Shown: positions 1 through 8,473 of the stretch, one piece after another
Numbering within the stretch: position 1 is the first letter of the stretch
How the letters are laid out: every line of letters begins with the position of its first letter
The notes under the pieces: generated by a model
What the model was told of the DNA's origin: nothing
The model's database searches: none
The model's input: the letters and a program-made list of their open reading frames with translations, nothing else
Origin: Amycolatopsis sulphurea
GTDB lineage: Bacteria; Actinomycetota; Actinomycetes; Mycobacteriales; Pseudonocardiaceae
Reading direction: 5' to 3'
DNA length: 64,000 nt
NCBI RefSeq assembly: GCF_002564045.1
Contig: NZ_PDJK01000002.1
Coordinates: forward strand, 186,001 to 250,000
Program-made: the position numbers and the translations under genes

Positions 1-382
1 AGACCCCGTCGAGCACGCCGTGGGTGAGGGTGTTGAGGCCGGTCTCCTCCGCGAGGTGGCTGACCGCGCCGAACACGCCGCTCAGGTCGAGCGGGCCGGC
101 GGCCGAGCCCGCCTCCTGCGCCAGCTCCTGCATCCGCGGGGCGGCCGCGTCGCCGACCTGGTCCAGCACGCCGGACACGTCACCGGCGGCGAACGGCGCC
201 GAGCCGGCGGCGGGCGCCAGGTCGGTCACCAGCGGCATGATGTCCTGCACGTCCGCGGGGCTCACCCCGGCCAGACCGGCGCTGTCCAGCACGCCCTGCG
301 GGTCGGCCTGGTAGGCAGCCGCCGACTGCGGGTCGTTCAGCAGGTTCAGTGCGAAATCGTGCAGCGTCTGCACCGGGCCCAT
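1..382 (-). CDS. IniB N-terminal-domain protein (partial, runs off left edge)
   Basis: Only the first ~127 residues are present, and the frame stays open to the window edge. The start MGPVQTLHDFALNLLNDPQ, followed by a DPQGVLDSAGLAGVSPADVQD-like helix, matches the IniB N-terminal domain. That domain is named after the mycobacterial isoniazid-inducible iniB product and is common in actinobacteria next to dynamin-like or Hsp70-like genes, which would lie outside this window. The ATG is chosen because GGAGAG sits 8 bases upstream. The rest is Ala/Gly/Asp-rich and probably flexible. No signal peptide or membrane segment is seen. The family's molecular role is unknown; a link to envelope stress is only by analogy with iniBAC. 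Confidence 0.75.
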   Translation of the reverse strand, partial: MGPVQTLHDFALNLLNDPQSAAAYQADPQGVLDSAGLAGVSPADVQDIMPLVTDLAPAAGSAPFAAGDVSGVLDQVGDAAAPRMQELAQEAGSAAGPLDLSGVFGAVSHLAEETGLNTLTHGVLDGV

Positions 383-710
383 AGTTGGTTCTCTCCTGTA
401 CTGACCACTGGATCGGGGAGTCCGAGAAAACGGACGAGCCGACGATCGGGCCGGCTCGCGGTCGAAGATAGGCCCACGATCGGGGCCCGCCATCGGGGGG
501 TGGCCCGGGCGGAGAGGCCCGAACACTAGGGGACTCGCCCCTCTCCCCGATTAGGGGGATTAGGGGATTTCCGGCGAACTTCCTGGTCACAGGATCGCGT
601 CCGGCGGGCCATTTCCGGACCTGACCGGGCCAGCCGATCGGGGGATCCCGGCGCCCCCGCGAAGAGGGACGCCGGAAACCACCCGTTGGTGTGAACGGTG
701 GGGAGCCGGT
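383..710. promoter_or_regulatory. Intergenic region with repeated GATCGGGG/GATTAGGGG motifs
   Basis: No gene is seen here. It must hold the promoter of the leftward IniB-like gene. GATCGGGG-type motifs occur at about 411, 443, 477 and 635, and GATTAGGGG-type motifs at about 549 and 558. This is a conspicuous cluster of GAT-N2-GGG words upstream of one start codon. They could be operator sites, but no known regulator is assigned. Confidence 0.3.
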
Positions 711-3700
711 TCAGGCGCTGCGCACCGCTTCGGCCGGTTCGGTGCCCCCGGCCAGCCCGGTCAGCAGCTCGGCCTGGCGCCCGCGGTAGGCGGCCACGTT
801 CTCGACCTTGAGTTCCTCGTACCCCCGCACGAGATCCGGCAGCCCGGCCAGTTCGGCGAGCCGCTCCTCCTCGCCGGGGGCCAGTTCCAGCGCCCGCGTC
901 ACGACTTCGCGGTACTCCCCGATCAGCTCGCGTTCGAGCCGCCGGAGCTTCGCCCGGCCGAACAGGTCGAACGGCGTGCCGCGCAGCGCCCGGCCGGAGC
1001 GCAGCACCCGCAGCACCGGGCGGAAGCTCCGGCTGCCGAGGCTGAGCTTGCGGTCCATCCCGAGCGCACGCAGCACCGGCGGGTGCAACTGGTAGGAGAA
1101 CGTCGACCCGACACCGAATTCCGCTTCGATCTCGGCGATCAGCGCCGGATCCAGCGACAGCCGGGCGACCTCGTACTCGTCCTTGTAGGCCATCAGCTTG
1201 TACAGGTTGCGCGCCACCGCCTCGGCGACCACCGCGCCGGCGCGGGTGCGCACCAGCTCGACGAATTCCGCGTACTCCCGCGCGTAGCGCTCGTTCTGGT
1301 AGGCGATCAGGTCGGGCACCCGCACGTCGAGCACCCGGCCCAGTTCGGTGTCCGGCCCCGAGTGCACGAGTGCCCGCACCCGGCGGACCGCGTCACCGGA
1401 GGGGCCGGGGGCGGCGGGCACCTCGGGTGCGAGGTCGGCGGCGAGCCGGTCGGGATCGGCGACCGCCTGGCGGCCGCGGCGGAAGGCCTGCACGTTCATC
1501 TCGACCGCGGTGCCGTTGAGCGTGATGGCCTGCTCCAGGCTTTCCGCGGACACCGGCAGCGCCCCGGTCTGGTAGGCCGCGCCCAGCTGCAGCAGGTTGG
1601 CCGGCTGGTCGTCCCCGAACAGCTGCCCGGCCAGCCCGCGCGCGTCGAGGTAGTGCCGGGAGACGGTCGCGTCGTCGAGGGCGGCGCGGATGCTCGACTG
1701 CTCCGGGAAGGACACCGCGGTGTCGACGACCATCCGGCCGGTCGGCACCTCCGAAGTGGACACCACCGCCACCGTGTGGTCCGCGTCGGCCACGCCGAGG
1801 TAGGCCGGATCGGCGCCGACCAGCGGATCACAGGCGAGGTAGAGGTCGCACTCCCCGGCGGCGAGCTTCGCCGCCTGCTCCACCTCGCCGTCGGTGATCT
1901 TCACGTCGGACACCACCGCGCCGCCCTTCTGGGCGAGCCCGGTCTGGTCGAGGGTGCGTACGCGTTTGCCGTCCAATACCGCCGCCACCGCAAGGATCTG
2001 CGCCACGGTGACCACACCGGTCCCGCCGATCCCGGTGATCCGGACCGCGGCGTCGCCCTCCGCGCGCGCCGGCTCCGGCAGGACCTCGGCGGCCAGCGGT
2101 GCGACGTCGCGGCGGCGCACCTTCCCGGTCGGCACCACGGTCAGGAACGACGGGCAGTCGCCGTGCAGACAGGAGTAGTCGACGTTGCAGGACGCCTGGT
2201 GGATCTGGGTCTTGCGGCCGAATTCGGTCTGCACCGGCTGGACCGAGAGGCAGTTCGACTTCGTACCGCAGTCGCCACAGCCTTCACAGACCCGCTCGTT
2301 GACGAACACCTTCTTCGCCGGGGTCTCCTGCTTGCCACGACGGCGTTTCCGGCGCTTCTCGGCCGCGCACTCCTGATCGTGGATGAGCACCGTGACACCC
2401 TTGACCTTGGCCAGTTCCTCTTGCGTACGCAGCAGTTCCGTCCGGTCGCGGACCTCGACGCCACGCGGCAGCGCCCGCCGCCGCAGCCGGCGCGGGGCGT
2501 CCGAAGTGATCACGACCTTCGCCGCGCCCTCGACCAGCAGCAGCGCGGCGACCTGCTCCACCGGCAGTCCGCCGACCGCGTCCTGCCCGCCGGTCATCGC
2601 GACCGCGGAGTTGTAGAGCAGCTTGTAGGTGATGTCCACGCCGGCCGCCACCGCGGCCCGCACGGCGAGGCTGCCGGAGTGCATGAACGTGCCGTCACCG
2701 ACGTTCTGGGTCAGGTGCGGGGTTTCCACGAACGGCGCCATGCCGATCCACTGCGCGCCCTCGCCGCCCATCTGGGTCAGGCCGATGACGTCGCCGACCT
2801 GATCCGGTTCCATGAACAAGGACATGGTGTGGCAGCCGATCCCGGCGCCGACGACCGTGCCGTCGGGCACCTTCGTCGAAGAGTTGTGCGGGCAGCCGGA
2901 GCAGAAGTACGGCGTGCGCGAAAGCAGCGGGACGGAGAGGCGTTCGCGGCGGCGGCGCGCCCGCCAGGCGCTGACCGGCTCCAGGTCGCCGTGCGCGGAG
3001 AACCGCCTGGCCAGGCCGGCCGCGATACCGTCCGGGTCGAGTTCGCCGAGTTCGGTGAACAGCAGCCGCCCGTCCGGCCCGGACTTGCCGTGCACCTGGG
3101 GCGCGTCCGGACGGCCGTAGAGGATCTCCTTGACCGCGGGCTCCACCAGCGCGCGTTTCTCCTCCACCACCACGATCTCGTCCAGGCCCCGGGCGAACTC
3201 GGTCACGATCGACGGTTCCACCGGGTGCACCACGCCGAGCTTGAGCAGCCGGATGCCGTAACGGGCCAGCTCGGCCTCGCCGAGGCCGAGCATCCGCAGC
3301 GCCTGCCGCAGGTCCAGATAGGACTTCCCGGAGGCGATCACGCCGATCCGGTCGGCCCGCCCGGAGGCGACGATCCGGTTGACCCCGCTGGCGCGCACGT
3401 ACTCCAGCGCCAGCGGCAGCCGGACCCGGTGCAGGCTGTGTTCGAGGGTGGCCAGCTCAGGGCCGAGCAACCGGCTGCTCGGCCGGTGCCGGTAGGCGCC
3501 CTCGGGCAGCTCGGGGGCAGTCCACTCGGGATCGACGAGCGCGGTGCCGCCCGCGTCGGCGACGTTCGCGACCATCTTCATCGCGGTCCAGACGCCGCTG
3601 GCGCGCGACAGCTCCACCGCGTGCCTGCCGTAGTCGAGCACGTCCTGTGAATCGGCCGGGAAGAACACCGGCATCGCGAGATCGGCGAGCGCGTGTTCGG

Positions 3701-4169
3701 ACGCGCACGGCACGGTCGAGGACTTCGCGTTCGGGTCGTCGCCGACCAGCGCGACCGCGCCGCCCCGCGGGTCGGTGCCCGCCAGGTTCGCGTGCCGCAG
3801 CGCGTCGGTCGCCCGGTCGAGGCCGGGTGCCTTGCCGTACCAGAAGCCGGTCACCCCGTCCGGGCGCAGCGTCCCGGCACGGGCGGCGAGCTGGCTGCCC
3901 ATCACCGCGGTCGCGCCCAGTTCCTCGTTCACGCCCGGCTGGTGCACGATCGCGTGTTCGCCGAGCAGCTTGGCGTGCCGGGCCAGTTCCAGATCGAACC
4001 CGGCGAGCGGGGAACCCTCGTAGCCGGACACGAACGCGGCCGGATCGCCCCCGCCGCGCCGGTCGTGGCGGATCCGGTCCAGCACCATCCGGACCAGCGC
4101 CTGCACCCCGGTCAGGTAGACCGTGCCCGTCTCGCGCTGGTAACGGTCCGCCAGAGTGAACGCGCTCAT
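711..4169 (-). CDS. Indolepyruvate ferredoxin oxidoreductase (single-chain fusion)
   Basis: Oxidative decarboxylation of aryl- or branched-chain 2-oxo acids to acyl-CoA using TPP, Fe-S clusters and ferredoxin; cytoplasmic. The 1152-residue chain shows, in order: an N-terminal pyrimidine-binding/transketolase-like part (TGVQALVRM start); a TPP-binding part around residues 440-470 (GIGCHTM, then GGEGAQWIG); a cysteine cluster near 620 (VCEGCGDCGTKSNC); a gamma-type domain from about 710 (GIGGTGVVTVAQ); and a long C-terminal extension (DUF6537-type). This layout is the usual actinobacterial and proteobacterial fused IOR. The ATG at MSAFTL is preferred because GGAAGG lies 9 bases upstream; an upstream ATG sits directly against that motif. 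It is divergent from an Lrp/AsnC gene and very likely controlled by it. Confidence 0.9.
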   Translation of the reverse strand: MSAFTLADRYQRETGTVYLTGVQALVRMVLDRIRHDRRGGGDPAAFVSGYEGSPLAGFDLELARHAKLLGEHAIVHQPGVNEELGATAVMGSQLAARAGTLRPDGVTGFWYGKAPGLDRATDALRHANLAGTDPRGGAVALVGDDPNAKSSTVPCASEHALADLAMPVFFPADSQDVLDYGRHAVELSRASGVWTAMKMVANVADAGGTALVDPEWTAPELPEGAYRHRPSSRLLGPELATLEHSLHRVRLPLALEYVRASGVNRIVASGRADRIGVIASGKSYLDLRQALRMLGLGEAELARYGIRLLKLGVVHPVEPSIVTEFARGLDEIVVVEEKRALVEPAVKEILYGRPDAPQVHGKSGPDGRLLFTELGELDPDGIAAGLARRFSAHGDLEPVSAWRARRRRERLSVPLLSRTPYFCSGCPHNSSTKVPDGTVVGAGIGCHTMSLFMEPDQVGDVIGLTQMGGEGAQWIGMAPFVETPHLTQNVGDGTFMHSGSLAVRAAVAAGVDITYKLLYNSAVAMTGGQDAVGGLPVEQVAALLLVEGAAKVVITSDAPRRLRRRALPRGVEVRDRTELLRTQEELAKVKGVTVLIHDQECAAEKRRKRRRGKQETPAKKVFVNERVCEGCGDCGTKSNCLSVQPVQTEFGRKTQIHQASCNVDYSCLHGDCPSFLTVVPTGKVRRRDVAPLAAEVLPEPARAEGDAAVRITGIGGTGVVTVAQILAVAAVLDGKRVRTLDQTGLAQKGGAVVSDVKITDGEVEQAAKLAAGECDLYLACDPLVGADPAYLGVADADHTVAVVSTSEVPTGRMVVDTAVSFPEQSSIRAALDDATVSRHYLDARGLAGQLFGDDQPANLLQLGAAYQTGALPVSAESLEQAITLNGTAVEMNVQAFRRGRQAVADPDRLAADLAPEVPAAPGPSGDAVRRVRALVHSGPDTELGRVLDVRVPDLIAYQNERYAREYAEFVELVRTRAGAVVAEAVARNLYKLMAYKDEYEVARLSLDPALIAEIEAEFGVGSTFSYQLHPPVLRALGMDRKLSLGSRSFRPVLRVLRSGRALRGTPFDLFGRAKLRRLERELIGEYREVVTRALELAPGEEERLAELAGLPDLVRGYEELKVENVAAYRGRQAELLTGLAGGTEPAEAVRSA

Positions 4170-4283
4170 CCGGCCCATCCTTCCGCCTGTTTCGTCGGCC
4201 GACGGGCTCCCGCCGTCGGGCGTGACCCACCTCACCCGCTTCTCCGCCGATGCGCAATGTACCTGCCTGCCGATCCGGTCAAG

Positions 4284-4331
4284 ACGCAAAGGATGACACC
4301 GGGAGAACGTTTTCCGGATGTTCCTTTGCGT
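4284..4331. promoter_or_regulatory. Perfect 10-bp inverted repeat, candidate Lrp operator
   Basis: ACGCAAAGGA (4284-4293) is repeated perfectly inverted as TCCTTTGCGT (4322-4331) with a 28-bp spacer. It lies in the 173-bp gap between the divergent oxidoreductase and lrp genes and ends 11 bases before the lrp ATG. Lrp/AsnC proteins bind as multimers to spaced sites and commonly autoregulate, so this is the natural operator for both genes. No footprint data are known to me. Confidence 0.6.
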
Positions 4332-4342
4332 AGCATGACGGG

Positions 4343-4798
4343 ATGAGCGAGGTGCTCGACGCCACGGACCACGAGATCATCGCATTGCTGCGCGCGGACG
4401 CCCGCCGCACCTTCGCCGACATCGCCGCGCAGGTGTCCCTGTCCACGGCGGCCGTGAAGCGGCGAGTCGACCGGCTTCGCCGCGACGGTGTGATCACCGG
4501 CTTCACCGTGCAAGTCGACCACAGCAAGCTCGGCTGGAGCATCGAAGCGTTCTGCCAGCTCCGGTTCTTCGGCAGCACGAAAGTGGACGAGATCGTCGAG
4601 ACCACCACGAAGATCCCGGAAGCACAGGCGGTGTTCACCATCGCCGGCGACCCGGACGCGGTGGTCTGGCTGCGCGGGCGCGACATGGCCCACCTGCAGC
4701 GGACAATCGACGAACTCCGCCGCAGCCACAACATCACCAGCACCCGCACACTCATCGTGCTGGACTCCTGGATCCGCGGGCAGGACGGAAAGCTCTGA
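4343..4798 (+). CDS. Lrp/AsnC family transcriptional regulator
   Basis: A 151-residue protein of normal Lrp length. The N-terminal winged HTH (residues ~8-55: DHEIIALLRADARRTFADIA then LSTAAVKRRVDRLRRDG) is followed by a linker and a RAM/ligand-binding domain (about 70-145) with a typical AVFTIAGDPDAVVWLRG strand-turn. It probably senses an amino acid or 2-oxo acid and controls the divergent oxidoreductase, an arrangement frequent for IOR genes. The start overlaps no other frame and lies just after a perfect inverted repeat. The effector is unknown. Confidence 0.88.
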   Translation: MSEVLDATDHEIIALLRADARRTFADIAAQVSLSTAAVKRRVDRLRRDGVITGFTVQVDHSKLGWSIEAFCQLRFFGSTKVDEIVETTTKIPEAQAVFTIAGDPDAVVWLRGRDMAHLQRTIDELRRSHNITSTRTLIVLDSWIRGQDGKL

Positions 4799-5080
4799 AG
4801 GGAACCGGCACGGGACTCCGAGCCCGGATCCACCCCTGCGGATCGAGCTCGGCGGCACCGCGCACCGGCCACAGTGGACGGTCAGTGCAAGTCGCTGCGC
4901 GCCGGTATCGGGACAGGATGCGGCCGACCCCGGCTCCGTAATACCGCTGCGTCGAGCCGGCGTCATTCGGCCGGGATCCAGCGGATTTCCCAGGGACAGG
5001 CAGGAAACGGGCTGTACCCGTCCCCCGCGGCCGGAAGACCCGGCCGGCGGACGAAGGTTATCGACTCATTCGTCACAAAT

Positions 5081-5109
5081 TTGACTCAAGCGAAACCCGC
5101 GGGTACGGT
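5081..5109 (+). promoter_or_regulatory. Housekeeping-sigma promoter for the reductase-P450 unit
   Basis: TTGACT, a 17-base spacer and TACGGT form a near-consensus -35/-10 pair about 58 bases before the reductase start. It stands in an otherwise gene-free 368-bp stretch (4799-5166) that locally becomes AT-richer. I see no terminator or other gene in that stretch. Confidence 0.6.
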
Positions 5110-5166
5110 CCCTCACGCACACACGCAAGGGCGCGACGGTGATCTCACGCCCCTCTCGAAGCTGGG

Positions 5167-6159
5167 ATGTCCATGACTGAACTCGGCGAGGCAGGGCAGC
5201 TCACCGGCATGCCCCGGATGGAGCCCATCGATCTCGATGTCTCGGCGCTGCGCCGGCTGACCGCCGACGTCATCGAACTCGAACTGGTCGAGCCGACCGG
5301 CGCCGCGCTGCCGGACTGGCTGGCGGGCAGCCACGTCGACCTCGAACTGGGCAACGGCATGGTGCGTCAGTACTCGCTGTGCGGAACCCCGGGAGATCGG
5401 GAGACCTACCGCATCGCGGTCCTGCGGGAACGCAACGGCCGGGGCGGGTCGCAGTACCTGCACGACAGCGTGACGAAGGGTGACCGGGTCCGGCTCGTGG
5501 GCATCCGCAACACCTTCCGCCTGGCGGAGTCCGCGGCCCGCTACGTCTTCCTCGCGGGAGGTATCGGGATCACCCCGATCCTGTCCATGATCCACACCCT
5601 GCGGCGCCGGGATACGGACTGGATCCTCCACTACGGGGGGCGCTCGCGGGAGCTGATGCCGTTCGTCGACGAGCTGGCCGGCCTCGGGGACCGCGTCGCG
5701 CTGTACCCGCAGGACGAAACGGGCCTGCTGCCCCTGCCCGCGATCGTCGAGCGGGCCGGCACCGACAGCGCGGCACTCTACGCCTGCGGGCCGTCCGCGA
5801 TGCTGGACCGGCTCCGGTCGCTCGCGGACACCACCGGCGGTGTCGACCTGCACCTGGAACGGTTCGTGGGCGCGAATTCGACCACCGCGGCGACCGGGTT
5901 CACCGTCACCCTGACCCGCAGCGGGCGCTCGCTGCACGTACCGGCCGACGCATCACTGCTCGAAGTCCTCGAAGACCACGGCATCGACATCCTCTCCTCC
6001 TGCCGCAGCGGCATCTGCGGCACCTGCGAAGTGGACGTCCTGGCGGGAAAACCCGACCACCAGGACAGCATCCTCTCCGACGCCGAACGGGCAGGGGGAC
6101 GCGTCATGTTCCCCTGCGTCTCCCGGGCGGCGACCCCACGGCTCGACCTCGATCTCTGA
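5167..6159 (+). CDS. PDR/VanB-type oxidoreductase (FMN/NAD(P)H/2Fe-2S)
   Basis: Transfers electrons from NAD(P)H through a flavin to a C-terminal plant-type [2Fe-2S] cluster. Domain order in 330 residues: flavin-binding barrel (RQYSLCG near 60), NAD-binding domain (VFLAGGIGITPILSM near 125), and a ferredoxin domain with the cysteine motif CRSGICGTC near 280 and a final PCVSRA. The flavin-NAD-FeS order is that of phthalate dioxygenase reductase. The next gene, 26 bases away on the same strand, is a cytochrome P450, so this is most likely its dedicated redox partner, like a split CYP116B. An ATG two codons further in is an equally possible start. Confidence 0.88.
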   Translation: MSMTELGEAGQLTGMPRMEPIDLDVSALRRLTADVIELELVEPTGAALPDWLAGSHVDLELGNGMVRQYSLCGTPGDRETYRIAVLRERNGRGGSQYLHDSVTKGDRVRLVGIRNTFRLAESAARYVFLAGGIGITPILSMIHTLRRRDTDWILHYGGRSRELMPFVDELAGLGDRVALYPQDETGLLPLPAIVERAGTDSAALYACGPSAMLDRLRSLADTTGGVDLHLERFVGANSTTAATGFTVTLTRSGRSLHVPADASLLEVLEDHGIDILSSCRSGICGTCEVDVLAGKPDHQDSILSDAERAGGRVMFPCVSRAATPRLDLDL

Positions 6160-6185
6160 CCGATCACCCGCGGAAGGGCAGGCCC

Positions 6186-7430
6186 ATGACCCAGCAGATC
6201 AACGACGATCACCGCCTCGAAGGGACCCCGCACGGCGAGTGGCTGCGCGGTCTCACGGTCCAGGAACTCGACGAGCAGACCGACGAAGTGTTCGCGCGCC
6301 TGCGCAGAGAGCAGCCCGTCGCGTGGGTCCCCGCGCTCGGCGCGTGGGTCGTCAGCAGCTGGGACCTCTGCCGGGAGGTCGCGACGAACGCCGAGGACTT
6401 TCCAGGCGGGACGAACGTGATGGAGGCACGCCTGTTCGGCAGTCCGCTCATCCTGGGGGCCGAGGGCGCCACCCACGCCGACCTCCGCCTCGCCGTGGGC
6501 GGGCAGTTCCACGCGAGGACTTTCAAGCAGCGGCTGGAGGAGCGGATCAGGCCCTTGGCGCGGGAGCATTGCGCGAAACTCGACCCGGCGCGTGGCTGCG
6601 AACTCATGCACGACTACTTCGAGCCGGTCAGCGTGCTCAGTGTGGCCGATGCGCTCGGCTTCCGTGAGCTGACCGCCGACACGCTGCAGCGGTGGTTCCA
6701 CACCCTGGCGATGGGGTCCGCGAACACCACCGACGAGAACGGGGAGTTCCTCGATCCGCACGGTTTCGACGACGCGGACGTCGTGCGCGAAGAGGTGCGT
6801 GCCTACCTCACCGAACTGCACGCCAGGGAACGGGAAAACCCGGCCGACGGCCCCGTCGGACAGTTCTTCCGAGCCGGCCTGCCCGAGGGCGAGCTGCGGG
6901 ACGTCGAGTACCTCCTGCCCTCCACCTTGGTCCTCTTCCTGGGCGGCCTGCAGGAGCCGGGGCACGCGTGCGGGACGACATTCCTCGGACTGACCACCCG
7001 CCCGGAGCAGATGCGGCGCGTCATCGACGATCCCGGGCTGCTCGGCAAGGCGATCGCCGAGGGCCTGCGGTGGATGAGTCCGCTGTACGGCGGGGCCTCC
7101 CGTACCGCCGCCCGCGACCTGTCGCTCGCTGGACAGAACGTGCGGGCCGGCGACCACCTGTGGCTGATCTACGGCTCGGCGAACGTCGACGAGTCGGAGT
7201 TCGCCGATGGCCGCACCTACGACCTGGACCGGGAGCGGCACCCGAATCTGGCGTTCGGTGTCGGCAGGCACAGCTGCGTCGGCAGCGCCTACGCGCCCCA
7301 GGTCGCTCGGATCGCCCTCGAAGAGCTCTTCCGGGCATTCCCCGGCATCAGGCTGGATCCGGAACAGCCCCCGAACCCGGCCGGGTGGCTGTTCCGCGGC
7401 GCGCGCGAACTCCATGCCCTGCTGCGTTGA
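6186..7430 (+). CDS. Cytochrome P450
   Basis: A 414-residue soluble bacterial P450 with the heme-binding loop FGVGRHSCVG (Cys ~364), the EGLR (ExxR) helix near 292 and an I-helix near 250-265. The I-helix reads GGLQEPGHA. Aligned on the P450cam-type G-G-L-D-T, the acid and alcohol positions are Gln and Glu, so the usual proton-relay pair is absent. GGAAGGG precedes the start. It lies just after a PDR-type reductase, which should supply electrons without a separate ferredoxin. Substrate unknown; no biosynthetic genes adjoin. A strong hairpin follows the stop. Confidence 0.9.
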   Translation: MTQQINDDHRLEGTPHGEWLRGLTVQELDEQTDEVFARLRREQPVAWVPALGAWVVSSWDLCREVATNAEDFPGGTNVMEARLFGSPLILGAEGATHADLRLAVGGQFHARTFKQRLEERIRPLAREHCAKLDPARGCELMHDYFEPVSVLSVADALGFRELTADTLQRWFHTLAMGSANTTDENGEFLDPHGFDDADVVREEVRAYLTELHARERENPADGPVGQFFRAGLPEGELRDVEYLLPSTLVLFLGGLQEPGHACGTTFLGLTTRPEQMRRVIDDPGLLGKAIAEGLRWMSPLYGGASRTAARDLSLAGQNVRAGDHLWLIYGSANVDESEFADGRTYDLDRERHPNLAFGVGRHSCVGSAYAPQVARIALEELFRAFPGIRLDPEQPPNPAGWLFRGARELHALLR

Positions 7431-7462
7431 GACCGCGGCGCACCTTCCCGAGCGCGCAGGAC

Positions 7463-7494
7463 GTGGCCCGGCCGTCCCGGTGCGGCCGGGCCAC
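7463..7494. terminator. 12-bp perfect hairpin, bidirectional terminator
   Basis: GTGGCCCGGCCG and its exact complement CGGCCGGGCCAC are separated by 8 bases. It lies 33 bases after the P450 stop and 12 bases beyond the 3' end of the opposing transporter remnant, so it can serve both. There is no U-tract, as usual in high-GC actinobacteria. Confidence 0.65.
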
Positions 7495-7505
7495 TCGGTG
7501 CTACA

Positions 7506-7730
7506 TCAGGTCTTGCGCAGCGGGAAGGTCGGCAGGATGGCGTGGCCCGCCGTGGAGTCGGTGACCGAGGCGAACGAGCCGTACCAGGCGACCGGTCCGC
7601 GAACTGCCCTACGTGGCAGGCGAACGCCGGCCAGAACGCGCCGAAGGTGCCGAACGCGGTGGCGCTGAAGGTGTTGCCCTTGCGGAATTCCCGCCTCCCG
7701 GCGAGCAGCTGGGCGATCCCGGAAGGACCA
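7506..7730 (-). pseudogene. Acetate transporter remnant (GPR1/FUN34/YaaH, SatP family)
   Basis: Read on the minus strand, the piece IAQLLAGRREFRKGNTF followed by SATAFGTFGAFWPAF matches the conserved core of the acetate/succinate uptake family. After the following residues (ACHV) the frame is lost, and a second frame gives the family's typical tail WYGSFASVTDSTAGHAILPT then FPLRKT and a stop. The N-terminal half (first membrane helices) is missing and the middle is deleted and frameshifted, so it cannot make a six-helix channel. The rest of the stretch to 8116 holds nothing I recognise. Confidence 0.6.
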
Positions 7731-8116
7731 CCTTCATCCAGAGGCTCCGCGTTTTCCTTTGTATCGCAACGGGTTCGGGTGCCACCGGCCGCATGAGTCA
7801 TGGCCACACCAGGTCGCCCATGGTCACGCGGAATGTCTCACTGTCCCCATGGTCCCACTGATCAAGAATTGTTCTTGTCCGGCGATGAACCCGCTGAATG
7901 CGTAGCCAGGACAGCAATGACGTGGCGGCGGACGCGGCCCGCTGACCTGATCACCAGGACTCGACGCCCAGATGATCGCCGAAGGCCGCCCCCACCCTCC
8001 ACTTGTGCCCGACCAGCCCCTTCTCCGGGTTCACGGGCAGACCGACATTTCATGATGTTCCCACGGCGCGTCCGGCTCGCGCCGCGACGGACGTCCGCAT
8101 TGCCATGGAACGAGAC

Positions 8117-8473
8117 TCAGTTGATGTGAATGCGAGTCACCAAACTAGGATTCATCCGGAAGCCCTCCCACTTGGCGAACGTGTGCCGCCTGGGGCCATC
8201 ACCGGGGTTGTACTCAAACCACCCGGCGTTGTTGCCACTCCGGAAGTTTTCCACACCACCTTGATTCAAGGTGATCTCACCTGCGTTGGCGAAGCACCTG
8301 TCGGTGCCAGTCCCGTTCCAGTTGCGGATGCCCAGGTGAAAGTACTCATTTTTGTAGTCAAATGAACATTCGATGAAGTTGATCTCACGGGACGCAAAAG
8401 CAGGAGCGGCTCCGATACCGAGAGTCGTCGCGACCAGCGCGACGACGACAGCGGCAGCTCGTGTTTTTTTCAT
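8117..8473 (-). CDS. Small secreted protein, beta/gamma-crystallin / killer-toxin-like
   Basis: A 118-residue product with a clear Sec signal peptide (MKKTRAAAVVV, hydrophobic core, cut near APAFA-S), leaving a mature domain of ~87 residues. It carries two cysteines and a CFANAGE...SGNNAGWFEYNP pattern that resembles the beta/gamma-crystallin fold proteins of Streptomyces (SMPI inhibitor, SKLP toxin). That assignment is by pattern only. GAGAGG precedes the ATG by 5-6 bases. Codon use is clearly less GC-biased than its neighbours (AAA runs, A/T third positions), which suggests acquisition. It stands alone on its strand. Confidence 0.6.
   Translation of the reverse strand: MKKTRAAAVVVALVATTLGIGAAPAFASREINFIECSFDYKNEYFHLGIRNWNGTGTDRCFANAGEITLNQGGVENFRSGNNAGWFEYNPGDGPRRHTFAKWEGFRMNPSLVTRIHIN

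Noticed and set aside
1083..3650. Long open frame antisense to the indolepyruvate oxidoreductase
   Set aside because: High-GC shadow frame: it is His/Arg/Gly-rich with no recognisable domain, while the opposite strand encodes a complete, well-conserved enzyme.
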